A stretch of DNA of 64,000 nucleotides, taken from assembly GCA_934121885.1 (NCBI GenBank), contig CAKOVH010000003.1:1-64000 (forward strand). Direction: 5' to 3'. The notes beneath the pieces were generated by a model. It searched no databases and was not told where the DNA came from. It worked only from the letters and a program-made list of their open reading frames with translations. Source of the DNA: an uncultured Clostridia bacterium. Its GTDB lineage: Bacteria; Bacillota; Clostridia; TANB77; CAG-508. Shown piece after piece: positions 27,456-35,309 of the stretch. Each line of letters starts with the position of its first letter. Position 1 is the stretch's first letter. The translations under genes were made by a program, and so were the position numbers.

Positions 27456-27884
27456 ATCCTCATATTTATAGTAATTCTTTCTTTTTATATGTATTAACTT
27501 TATATTTGTAGAAAATATCTTATCTAAAAATATATCTCTTTCAATTCTATTTTCGTTATTGTGTGTTTCGTCATCTAATTCTATGCAAAATTTTATTTGA
27601 TTTACTTTTTCGTCATATAAAACAAAATCAATACTTTTTCTATCTATTCTATTTTGTAATTGTTGTTGCTTTCTTCTGTTATTTACTTCAAGTATTCTGT
27701 TTAATGATACTTGTGTAAATAGTGTTAGATTCATCTCATAAGCAATTTTCTTTAATGTTTTATATAATGTTATTTCATTTTCTGTTATAAAATTTTGTTT
27801 TAACCTATAATTCGGTATTATTGTATATTCTAAATAACCTTTTTCATCTAATTTTTCAATTTGTTGCATTTGTCTTTTTTCCAT
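27432..27884 (-). CDS. DUF2726-type predicted nuclease-fold protein
   Basis: A 150-aa protein with the pattern NEITLYKTLKKIAYEMNLTLFTQVSLNRILEVNN, RKSIDFVLYDEKVNQIKFCIELDDETH, ERDIFLDKIF and IKLIHIKRKNYY. This is DUF2726, a domain with a restriction-endonuclease-like core (D...ExD...K). Role unknown; such proteins often sit in defence or accessory regions. The ATG has AAGGAGG; a TTGACA promoter lies at about 27945 on the minus strand. Start of the accessory region. Confidence 0.75.
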   Translation of the reverse strand: MEKRQMQQIEKLDEKGYLEYTIIPNYRLKQNFITENEITLYKTLKKIAYEMNLTLFTQVSLNRILEVNNRRKQQQLQNRIDRKSIDFVLYDEKVNQIKFCIELDDETHNNENRIERDIFLDKIFSTNIKLIHIKRKNYYKYEDIKKLVEQ

Positions 27885-27956
27885 ATACGTATAATTAACC
27901 TCCTTGATAATTTTTATTTATTATCTAATATTTTACAATATTTGTCAACGTTTTAT

Positions 27957-28923
27957 ATTTAAATTTGGAATAAAAAGATAGTTAGGGGATAAATGGGCTT
28001 AATATTAATTAATTTATACCATAGGGAATTTTATTTATATCAAAGTTTATTAGGTTGTTAGTTTATTTTACAAATGATGAATTTCAAAAAACAACAGAAA
28101 GAAAAGAGTCATTGACTTTTAATTTTTATTGTGATATATATAATTACAGTTTAAGAAAATAATTTTTCAATTTGATTTTTCTGTGATATTAATATAGAGT
28201 AAAAGAGGGAGAACTTCTAAAAATATATATTACTATTGCACAAAATCAAAGTTTTGCGCAATAAGAGATAGGAATAAAAGGTAGGATTAAATAAATATGA
28301 TCCTACCTATAAAAATATTGATATATTCTTCGCCATTGTACCTATTTTAGCTTATTATTCTAATAACAAACTATATTACTTTTTTATAAAAATTCCTTAA
28401 AATCGATTTTAGAGCCTCGGTTTTTTAGCCATTTTGATTAATAGTTAAAAATGAGCCTTTATACTAAAAATTATATAATAAACATTAGATTTATAAATTT
28501 ACATATCTAATAATAAACATATAACTTGTTTAATTAAATATAAAAATGTTTCAAAATCGATTCTAGCGTGTCATAAATCTAAAATTATATGTTACAGATT
28601 TGTAATCTAAAATTATATAATATTTATAAAAATTAAACTATAATGCAAAATTATTCACAAGCATTATAACAAATGTTCGTTTATTAAAATTTGACTTTAC
28701 ACAAAATTTTAAATTAAATTTTTAATTCTTTAAATATTGATTATTGAATTTTTTTATTTTTTAATTCTTAAGATTATCATTCTTAAAATTTATTTTAATA
28801 TTTTCTTTACATTACTAATTCTTCCAAACTGCCTCTCTCTCCTACTCTGCTATTTTTTGAGGATTTCTTATTATATGATAAATCTCTATTTTTTCCTATT
28901 TATTTTCTTAAATTTATAAAATC
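27957..28923. other. about 1 kb AT-rich gap without a recognisable gene
   Basis: I see no gene with a credible ribosome binding site or family match. It contains a TTGACT...TATATA promoter-like sequence near 28112-28140 on the plus strand. Two hairpins follow: ATTGCACAAAA with TTTTGCGCAAT (about 28236-28263, one mismatch) and GGTAGGAT with ATCCTACC (about 28280-28308). An imperfect direct repeat of AAAATCGATTNTAG lies at about 28399 and 28553. A short unannotated RNA is possible; most of the gap looks like decayed DNA. Confidence 0.35.
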
Positions 28924-29499
28924 TCAAACAATATTTATAGTTTTTATAAATTCTATTACATCTTTGACATCTTCATTCATTAGATTATAATTTAAAACTG
29001 CTATGTTTTTGTTTATACTGTAGAATGATATATCACTCCAATTTTTATTTCCATCATAATATCCAATAGTTGCCTCTTTGCCATTGCTTAAAACTATATT
29101 TTCTGTTGTTCTTCCTGTGCCACAAACACCAAATGGATGATTATAAAAATACAACATTGCATACTGATTTTCATTGTTCTTGTATATTTTCAAAGCATAT
29201 TTATAAAAGTTATTATCTTTATTTTGTGGAATTTCTTTATATTTCCATTCATTTGGAATATTTAGTTCTATTTTGACATTATCTATTGTTTTAGAATACT
29301 TCTGATAATTTTTGCTAATGGTATCATTGTTTTCACTTTCATTATTCTTCAATGCAGGTGCATATTTTGTTCCCCAAGTACTAAATACCACTTCTTCTCC
29401 ATTTTTCATTTTGTTCAAGTCAATCAAATACATAACTCCAATTATCATTGCAACTATAATCACGACTACAATTAAGATTTTAAATACATTTTTTCTCAT
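28924..29499 (-). CDS. membrane-anchored extracellular protein of unknown function
   Basis: One N-terminal membrane segment (ILIVVVIIVAMIIGVMYLI), then an extracellular part containing MKNGEEVVFSTWGTKYAPAL, a motif I associate with clostridial membrane-anchored proteins found near sigma/anti-sigma genes, and a C-terminal domain with YAMLYFYNHPFGVCGTGRTTENIVL. ATG 29499 lies 5 nt after AGGTGG. It follows the ECF sigma gene by 25 nt in the same direction, so it may be part of that regulatory unit. No catalytic motif seen. Confidence 0.6.
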   Translation of the reverse strand: MRKNVFKILIVVVIIVAMIIGVMYLIDLNKMKNGEEVVFSTWGTKYAPALKNNESENNDTISKNYQKYSKTIDNVKIELNIPNEWKYKEIPQNKDNNFYKYALKIYKNNENQYAMLYFYNHPFGVCGTGRTTENIVLSNGKEATIGYYDGNKNWSDISFYSINKNIAVLNYNLMNEDVKDVIEFIKTINIV

Positions 29500-29524
29500 A
29501 TATACCACCTATTTAACCTTTCTA

Positions 29525-30415
29525 TTATTTAGACAATTTTTTTCTTAGTTTTAGTTGGTATTTTGAAAAAATAATTAAAAAAATTATCGTTAATACAAAA
29601 AAAATTGTAGAAACTCCTACTAAACTGATACCTATATAATTATTATTAATATGTTGTGATGCGTCTGAAATAGTATTTTCGTGTATTTGTGAATAATCAT
29701 TTCCTGTTATTGTATTTTCATCATCTCTAGAAAGTGTACTATCATTATTTTTTGCAGTCTCATTTTTAATACTTGAAGTATTTTCTTTACTACTATTTTC
29801 ACTATCTGCATTAATTTGTGGGGCTGATTTTTTTCCACTTTTTAATGCAATAATACTTGATATGAATGAAATTAAAAACATTCCCAAATTACTTAATAAT
29901 AATCTTAAGGTATGTACTGATTTATAGTATCTCCATTTTATTGTTCCTGTTGGTTTATTTAATATTTTTCCTATTTCCTCAAATGATAAATTTGATAATA
30001 TTTTTAATGAAATGATTTCTTTTTCATTGTCATTTAATTTATTAATCAGCCTATTATAACTATCTTGGTCTATTATTTTATCTAATTCATTATTATTACC
30101 TTCAATTTCATATATATTATCTAAATCAATATTATTCTCTTTACTCTTTAAATAATTTAGAGTTTCATTTTTCGTAACAGAATATAGCCAACAAGCTTCA
30201 TTATTATTAGGTAATTTATCTTTATCCATATAATATAGTTTTTCGAATACTATTTGAACTATATCTTCTGCATCATGTTTATTTTTTAATAGACTATATG
30301 CAATCCCATATATAAGTTTATTATAGTTTTTATATAATGTTTCAAATGCTATTTTATTATCATGTTTTATTTCTACGAACAATTCTCGTAATTCTTTTAC
30401 ATTTATTTTTTTCAT
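29525..30415 (-). CDS. ECF-type sigma factor with C-terminal membrane anchor
   Basis: Residues 1-170 are a sigma-70 family ECF factor: region 2 (FETLYKNYNKLIYGIAYSLLKNKHDAEDIVQIVFEKLY) and region 4 (LNDNEKEIISLKILSNLSFEEIGKILNKPTGTIKWRYYKSVHTLR). Then comes a hydrophobic segment (MFLISFISSIIAL), a Ser/Asn-rich linker of about 70 residues and a second membrane segment (ISLVGVSTIFFVLTIIFLIIF). A sigma factor tied to the membrane could be held inactive until released, or the tail may act as its own anti-sigma. It overlaps closely with the HD gene upstream and the membrane protein downstream. Target promoters unknown. Confidence 0.8.
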   Translation of the reverse strand: MKKINVKELRELFVEIKHDNKIAFETLYKNYNKLIYGIAYSLLKNKHDAEDIVQIVFEKLYYMDKDKLPNNNEACWLYSVTKNETLNYLKSKENNIDLDNIYEIEGNNNELDKIIDQDSYNRLINKLNDNEKEIISLKILSNLSFEEIGKILNKPTGTIKWRYYKSVHTLRLLLSNLGMFLISFISSIIALKSGKKSAPQINADSENSSKENTSSIKNETAKNNDSTLSRDDENTITGNDYSQIHENTISDASQHINNNYIGISLVGVSTIFFVLTIIFLIIFSKYQLKLRKKLSK

Positions 30416-30416
30416 G

Positions 30417-30959
30417 TTAATATAGAACCCTTTCCATTTCTTCTAATTTTGTCCTTATTTCATCCAAGAATTGAAGTCTTTTATGGACATATTTCGGGTC
30501 GTGAGCCTGTGCATCTGCATATTGTAATTTTAATCTTTTAATTATCATATCATAACTATTATCCAAATTATTGGTATCTATTATAGTATCATGCATTTCC
30601 ACTAAATAGCAAACGTTATTTATAAAATTTTCGTCGTAATTCAATCTTCTTAAAATTCTTTCACTTATTTGTTTCGATATTTGTGGATGATTATGAAAAT
30701 GTCGAACCTCTCCATCTTGATATGAAAATGGCTTACCAATATCGTGAAGAAGAGCTGACATTCTTAGTTCTAAATCAGCATCTTCAATACCTTCCAGCAC
30801 TTTTAATGTATGATTCCATACATCTAAATTGTGATGAGGATGTTTATGTTCAAAACCAATCATGTATTTTATTTCTGGAATAAATGTAACAATCACTTCT
30901 TCGTTTTCTCTGACCTTTTTCTCTATTATTAAGCTATTAATTATTTCTTTATTTTCCAT
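30417..30959 (-). CDS. HD-domain hydrolase
   Basis: A 180-aa HD-superfamily phosphohydrolase: HNLDVWNHTLKVLEGIE, SALLHDIGKPF (the HD pair) and later HDTIIDT and YADAQAHDPKY. The arrangement resembles the HD domain attached to CCA-adding/poly(A) polymerases, but here it stands alone without a nucleotidyltransferase domain. Substrate unknown. It is first gene of a three-gene run with the ECF sigma factor (1-nt gap) and the membrane protein. Confidence 0.75.
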   Translation of the reverse strand: MENKEIINSLIIEKKVRENEEVIVTFIPEIKYMIGFEHKHPHHNLDVWNHTLKVLEGIEDADLELRMSALLHDIGKPFSYQDGEVRHFHNHPQISKQISERILRRLNYDENFINNVCYLVEMHDTIIDTNNLDNSYDMIIKRLKLQYADAQAHDPKYVHKRLQFLDEIRTKLEEMERVLY

Positions 30960-31241
30960 ATCTTTCCCCTAAACGTCCTTAATTTATTTCTATAATTATA
31001 CAATAAAATCTCAATTAATGATTTATACAATTTTTACATCTTATACAAATAAATTCAAATCAAAATATCTTCAAACATTCTTCTTAATAAATTATCTTTC
31101 TATAATAAAATTTCTTATCTTCTTTATCTGCAAAAATTCCTATCTTCATATATGTCCTCTTATTACAATCTAATTTATACTATTTACCTTTACACTTTCA
31201 TTATTATATATAATAATAATTTTCTTGTCTACATTTGTAAT

Positions 31242-31874
31242 TTATTTTCTTATTAAAAACTTATTAACTGCACTTATATATATAATTAAATACGATATTG
31301 ATATAAAAAATCCACCTAAAACATCACTCGTGTAATGTACACCTAAATAAATTCGGCTAACTCCAATAGAGCATATCAAAATGCTTAATAGCACAATATA
31401 AATCCATTTAATATATTTATTTTTTACGTATTTATAAATCAAATATATTAAATAACCATAAAAGGCCATACTTATCATAGAATGTCCTGATGGAAAACTA
31501 TACCCTGTTTCTTCAATTATTCTGTAATCTGTTGGTCTCGGTCTTTGTAATATTATTTTTAACAATTGATTTAATACAGTAATTATTACCAAATTTGAAA
31601 GTATTGATAATCCAATCTTTTTATCTTTTATTAGTATTAATAAAGTCATTGCCAATATTATTAAAAATATTGCTCCTCCAAAATTAGTAACAAATTTTGC
31701 GATTGGCGTTGCAAAATCAGATATTAAAAATTCTGACACTATTTTATATCCAATTATATCACCATTCAATATTTCTTTATTAAAAACATCTTCTGCTAGT
31801 GCTAGAAATCCAATTAAACAAATAAATAATATAATCCATTTTAAATTTTTTATAATAAATTCTTTTACTTTCAT
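31242..31874 (-). CDS. PAP2-family membrane phosphatase
   Basis: A 210-aa membrane protein with the three PAP2 motifs: KIILQRPRP, FPSGHSMIS and SRIYLGVHYTSDVLGG. Likely a phosphatidic-acid, undecaprenyl-pyrophosphate or similar lipid phosphatase, acting on the outer face of the membrane. Five or six membrane segments. The 280-bp gap downstream (30960-31241) is AT-rich with no gene seen. Confidence 0.88.
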   Translation of the reverse strand: MKVKEFIIKNLKWIILFICLIGFLALAEDVFNKEILNGDIIGYKIVSEFLISDFATPIAKFVTNFGGAIFLIILAMTLLILIKDKKIGLSILSNLVIITVLNQLLKIILQRPRPTDYRIIEETGYSFPSGHSMISMAFYGYLIYLIYKYVKNKYIKWIYIVLLSILICSIGVSRIYLGVHYTSDVLGGFFISISYLIIYISAVNKFLIRK

Positions 31875-31889
31875 TTTTACCTCTTATAA

Positions 31890-32068
31890 TTATTTTTTTA
31901 ATAGTAATAATGTTCCTACAACTATTCCTATAAGTCCTATTATCGATTTTTTATTTAGCTTTTCTTTTAAATAGAAATATGAAAATGCTATTGTAATAAG
32001 GATACTTATGCAACTGTTTCTCCAGACACTCCTGGAACACTGGTTGTACCTGTAATTAATGCATACAT
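31890..32068 (-). pseudogene. remnant of a drug/metabolite transporter-like gene, internally deleted
   Basis: An ATG (32068) with AAAGGAGAG opens 20 codons (MYALITGTTSVPGV...) ending at an in-frame stop. In another frame, 31890-32012 encodes a clean membrane-protein C-terminus: SILITIAFSYFYLKEKLNKK, then GLIGIVVGTLLLLKK, typical of EamA/SMR-type transporters. The two parts do not join by a CGG-type shift. I read it as a gene that lost its middle. Confidence 0.5.
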
Positions 32069-32123
32069 ATATAAATCTCTCCTTTATATATTTATAGTAT
32101 TACTCTCAATTAATCTTTATGTA

Positions 32124-32624
32124 CTATTTTATCTCATCTATATATACTTCTTTTACAATATTTCCATGTTCCTTTATAATGTTAATTAAATCATCAATTT
32201 TTAGCCATATAGTTGCTGTATTATCATTTGGATGAATTCCAATAATACCAGGCGCTTTTCTAAAATCCTCGTCTAGGTAAACTATTACTTTTTTATTTAT
32301 ATCATTCAAAATGCCAAGTGGAGTTACTGAACCTGGCTTTAGATTTAATATTTCCATCAAGTCTTCTTCAGATGCAAATCCCAGTTGCCTAGTGTTATTC
32401 TTTTTTCTAAACTCTTTTAAGTTTACTCTTTTGTTGCCTCTTACAGTTATTAAATAATAATTTTTCTTTTTATCATCACGAACAAAAAGATTTTTCGCAT
32501 CTCCTTCTGGATATGGGATTTCTATATCATTAAGTTCAGACATACTATATACAGCTTTATGTTCTGTAATTTCATACCAAATATTTTTTTCTCTTATGTA
32601 TTCGTATATTTGTTCTTTATTCAT
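32124..32624 (-). CDS. YbaK/ProX-type aminoacyl-tRNA deacylase
   Basis: A 166-aa protein of the YbaK/prolyl-tRNA editing superfamily: EITEHKAVYSMSEL, GDAKNLFVRDDKKKNYYLITVRGNKRVNLKEF, FASEEDLMEILNLKPGSVTPLGILND and IIGIHPNDNTATIWLK match the ProX/PrdX branch. It clears mischarged tRNA, for example Ala-tRNAPro, in trans. It carries the conserved Lys and Gly positions (KNLF, GSVTP). Stand-alone. Confidence 0.88.
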   Translation of the reverse strand: MNKEQIYEYIREKNIWYEITEHKAVYSMSELNDIEIPYPEGDAKNLFVRDDKKKNYYLITVRGNKRVNLKEFRKKNNTRQLGFASEEDLMEILNLKPGSVTPLGILNDINKKVIVYLDEDFRKAPGIIGIHPNDNTATIWLKIDDLINIIKEHGNIVKEVYIDEIK

Positions 32625-32681
32625 TATTTCATCTCACTTTTCTTGTAATGTTTAGTTTAAAACAGTTGTTTGTATTTTGTA

Positions 32682-33269
32682 TTATATTTTAGAGGATGTC
32701 ATGTCAATATATCTATTTTCATTCTTATACATAAAACAATCTTTATCATGTGAGTATATAACTCCTATTGCTTGTAGATACGAATATATTATTGTAGATC
32801 CTACAAATTTCATACCTCTTTTTTGTAAATCTTTTGAAATTTTATCAGATAATTCAGATGTTGTTTTATTAATTTCGTAAATAGTTTTTCCATTTGTAAA
32901 TGTTATTAAGTAGTTATAAAACGAGCCATATTCATTTTGTATGTTTTTAAATATTTTAGCATTTTGTATACTAGCATTTATTTTTAATTTATTTCTAATA
33001 ATATTTTCATTTAACAATAATTGCTCTATTTTAGAATTATCATAATTACAGATTTTATTAATATCAAAATTATCATAAGCTTTTCTAAAGTCTTCTCTTT
33101 TATTTAATACACATTCCCATGAAAGACCTGCTTGAAACGACTCTAATATCAGCATTTCAAATAAGTATGATTCATTAAAATTTGGTCTGCACCATTCTTC
33201 ATCATGATATTTTATATATAACTGATTTTTTAGATTACACCACTTACATCTTTTTTTATTTTCCATCAT
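32682..33269 (-). CDS. tag: DNA-3-methyladenine glycosylase I
   Basis: Removes 3-methyladenine from alkylated DNA. It is 195 aa with the Tag signature: RCKWCN, YIKYHDEEWCRP, SYLFEMLILESFQAGLSWECVLNKREDFRKAYDNFD, MKFVGSTIIYSYLQAIGVIYSHDKDCF. Zinc ligands (Cys-Cys-His-Cys type) appear present. AGGAGT lies just before ATG-ATG (33269/33266). Directly upstream in the same direction is the remnant of ogt, another alkylation-repair gene, so these once formed a repair operon. Confidence 0.93.
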   Translation of the reverse strand: MMENKKRCKWCNLKNQLYIKYHDEEWCRPNFNESYLFEMLILESFQAGLSWECVLNKREDFRKAYDNFDINKICNYDNSKIEQLLLNENIIRNKLKINASIQNAKIFKNIQNEYGSFYNYLITFTNGKTIYEINKTTSELSDKISKDLQKRGMKFVGSTIIYSYLQAIGVIYSHDKDCFMYKNENRYIDMTSSKI

Positions 33270-33275
33270 ATACTC

Positions 33276-33421
33276 CTATAAGGCTGTCCCGTTTTTTTGG
33301 AACAGTAAACTTGCTCATATCATTTTTTTCTAATTCTAGTAATTTTATTTTGTTTTTTATTCCTCCACCATATTCTCATAAAAATATTTCCAATTTGTGA
33401 TTTATATACCTTTTTGTACAT
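33276..33421 (-). pseudogene. ogt: internally deleted ogt (methylated-DNA-protein cysteine methyltransferase), keeping a CGG shift site
   Basis: The 5' end encodes MYKKVYKSQIGNIFM, like the start of Ogt; the 3' end encodes YGGGIKNKIKLLELEKNDM then SKFTVPKK, like the end of Ogt. The catalytic middle (PCHRV) is gone, so it cannot work. At the very end the frame reads AAA AAA CGG GAC. Skipping the C gives GGG ACA GCC TTA TAG, that is KKGTAL*, the usual Ogt C-terminus (VPKKGTAL). A CGG shift site is thus kept even in a dead gene. It ends 7 nt before the tag start. Confidence 0.7.
33288..33291 (-). other. candidate +1 frameshift site, AAA CGG G, in the ogt remnant
   Basis: CGG occupies 33291-33289 on the minus strand. 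Skipping its C gives GGG and the family ending KKGTAL followed by TAG. Confidence 0.7.
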
Positions 33422-33545
33422 TTTTTAGCACATCCTTTTTCTTATTTTTATACAATACTTACATTATCACTTTATATTTTATATAAGTCAATACATATTC
33501 TTTATTATTTATTTAAACTTTTTTAAAAAATATTTACTTTTTATG

Positions 33546-33575
33546 TTGACTTTTTATAAAATGATGTGCTATAAT
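33546..33575 (+). promoter_or_regulatory. promoter of the structured RNA
   Basis: TTGACT (33546-33551) and TATAAT (33570-33575), spacer 18 bp. Predicted RNA start about 33582. Confidence 0.75.
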
Positions 33576-33581
33576 TAGCCT

Positions 33582-33975
33582 TGTAAGTTGCTCAAGAGCA
33601 CTTATATATTACTAGCCAAGACGCCTAACTTCGTTTTGGTGCAACAAAATACTTTTTATGAAAGGATGAAAGCAATATGACAAGAGGACCCACTTCAGCG
33701 ATTGCTAAAAATTGTTTTTCTTACGCTATCTTCGCTGGCTGACCCGGCGCTCCGACGGCTAATCTGAAAAGTATGGAGGAATGTTCGTATGAACAAAACG
33801 CGGTATCCCTCTGGATTTACTTAGCAATATATGCTTTAAATTCAGAATACTCTAAATGAATCTACTTTTATCGGTCTTCGACCATTGCATTGGCTGTTTC
33901 TAGCCACATAAAGTAGCTTTCAAATGTATACGGAGACCGTAAGCGGCACCCAATATGGGTGCCGCTTCTCTTTTT
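33582..33975 (+). ncRNA. about 390-nt structured non-coding RNA, possibly a raiA-motif RNA
   Basis: The base composition rises sharply above the surroundings, there is no ORF, and the unit is bounded by a good promoter and a strong terminator. Visible structure: TGCTC/GAGCA hairpin (33589-33600); an 8-bp long-range pairing ATTGCTAA (33701-33708) with TTAGCAAT (33821-33828) closing a ~110-nt domain; inside it CGCTGG/CCGGCG and TGTTC-GTAT-GAACA hairpins; later GGTC-TTC-GACC. It is not RNase P RNA, and I see no tmRNA-type tag or 6S/SRP signature. The conserved-looking single-stranded blocks and clostridial host recall the raiA motif RNA, but I cannot confirm that without a covariance search. Confidence 0.8.
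33943..33975 (+). terminator. terminator of the structured RNA
   Basis: GCGGCACCC (33943-33951) pairs perfectly with GGGTGCCGC (33957-33965), followed by TTCTCTTTTTG. Strongest terminator in the window. Confidence 0.95.
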
Positions 33976-34013
33976 GTTGTATAATAAAACATATGGCAAA
34001 GCCACTTTTCTTA

Positions 34014-34160
34014 TTATACCTCTTCCGTAAAGTCCTTTCTCTTTCCTGAGACAATCTCATCATAAAGTTTTATTTTATAATTTAATCTATCTATTGTATC
34101 ATTATATCTCAATGTATCTGGTGTAATATCATATTTTTTACTAACTTCTGCAATTGTCAT
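34014..34160 (-). pseudogene. internally deleted MerR-family regulator
   Basis: A 48-codon ORF with GGAGGGAG ribosome binding site. It starts MTIAEVSKKYDITPDTLRY, the exact N-terminal helix-turn-helix start of MerR proteins, then jumps to TIDRLNYKIKLYDEIV, the end of their C-terminal dimer helix. About 70-90 residues are missing but the frame is kept. It could still make a small protein that binds MerR dimers, but decay is the simpler view. Confidence 0.65.
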
Positions 34161-34205
34161 TTTTCTCCCTCCATTATTACATATATCACTTTAACTTAGA
34201 TACCT

Positions 34206-35294
34206 TTATTTTAAAGATACACTATTATTTATTATTAATGTACTATACACAAACAATATATCTTGATTAGAAAACTCAATATATCTATCTAGTATTTTAG
34301 GTGAAATATATCTTGTATCTACTAATGTAATTTTACTATATGATTTTACAAGTAACGGTATTAGACTACTTGCAAATGAATCTCTAAACACTATTAGTTC
34401 CCTCTTCTCTATGCTATTAGGATTTTCTATTACCATTAATGAAGTAGCACCTGATAAATATACATCATACTTATCAAGTCCATTTTTCTTAGCCATATCA
34501 TAAATATTAGTTTGTTTATTTGTTTCATAATTATATACAGTGCAATTTTCTAAAATATCATTGGTTAATATTCTAATTTCATCATTTTGTTTGTCTACTG
34601 GTATCCTTCCTGAATACCCACCTTCAAAATTATCTACCTTAACATTTTCATATTTTAAATTTATATCTATATTCATTTTTTCTGCTATCTCATTTGCAAC
34701 CTTTAATAAATTTTCTTGTTTCCAATGTGCATCTGTTTTGTAATAGTCTGATAATTCCATTTTATCAAAAATATTTATATACCTAGCAAATTTTAAATTT
34801 TGAGTTAGTGTATTTTCCATTTCTGTATAATCTATTTTTAAATTATTCTCATCTACAAAATAATTTTTGTCAGGTACAATCGTAAAATATGATTTGTTAT
34901 TTTCTGTTAAATACATATCATGTATATAATTTAGCTTATTAGTAAAGTTATTAAGTGAGCTACTGTTAAGAGGATATATTTGTTCAATTATATAACCGTC
35001 ATATACATACATGTCATTATAGTCTTTCTTTTTAAATACATTAAACTCTGTGTTAATTTTAAGTTTTCTAAAATCTTCTCTTTTCCAAAATTGATCAGTT
35101 GTATATTTATCAAATTTTTCAAAAAATGTTCCATCAAATAACTTAGAAACAGAAAAGCTTGGGAATTGTTCTAACTTTCTTCTTTCAGATATTGAAATGA
35201 CATCATCTTTCTTTTCAATATTTATGATAAAAAAAACTATTATTATTGCTAGAAATACAATTGTTACTATAACATCCTTTATTTTATCGTTCAA
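34206..35294 (-). CDS. AlgX/DHHW-family SGNH-like O-acetylation protein
   Basis: A 362-aa membrane-anchored protein with one N-terminal membrane segment and an extracellular domain carrying DAHWKQEN (the DHHW motif) and the C-terminal FRDSFASSLIPLL block, as in AlgX/AlgJ and the clostridial DHHW family. It accepts acetyl groups passed across the membrane by an MBOAT protein and places them on a polysaccharide. That partner lies directly upstream with a 15-nt gap. The polysaccharide is unknown. Confidence 0.88.
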   Translation of the reverse strand: MNDKIKDVIVTIVFLAIIIVFFIINIEKKDDVISISERRKLEQFPSFSVSKLFDGTFFEKFDKYTTDQFWKREDFRKLKINTEFNVFKKKDYNDMYVYDGYIIEQIYPLNSSSLNNFTNKLNYIHDMYLTENNKSYFTIVPDKNYFVDENNLKIDYTEMENTLTQNLKFARYINIFDKMELSDYYKTDAHWKQENLLKVANEIAEKMNIDINLKYENVKVDNFEGGYSGRIPVDKQNDEIRILTNDILENCTVYNYETNKQTNIYDMAKKNGLDKYDVYLSGATSLMVIENPNSIEKRELIVFRDSFASSLIPLLVKSYSKITLVDTRYISPKILDRYIEFSNQDILFVYSTLIINNSVSLK

Positions 35295-35309
35295 ATTATA
35301 TCCTCCTTT

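Noticed and set aside
31890..32068. transporter remnant as a ninth CGG-type shift
   Set aside because: The two frames differ by +2 (or -1) and there is no CGG at the junction.
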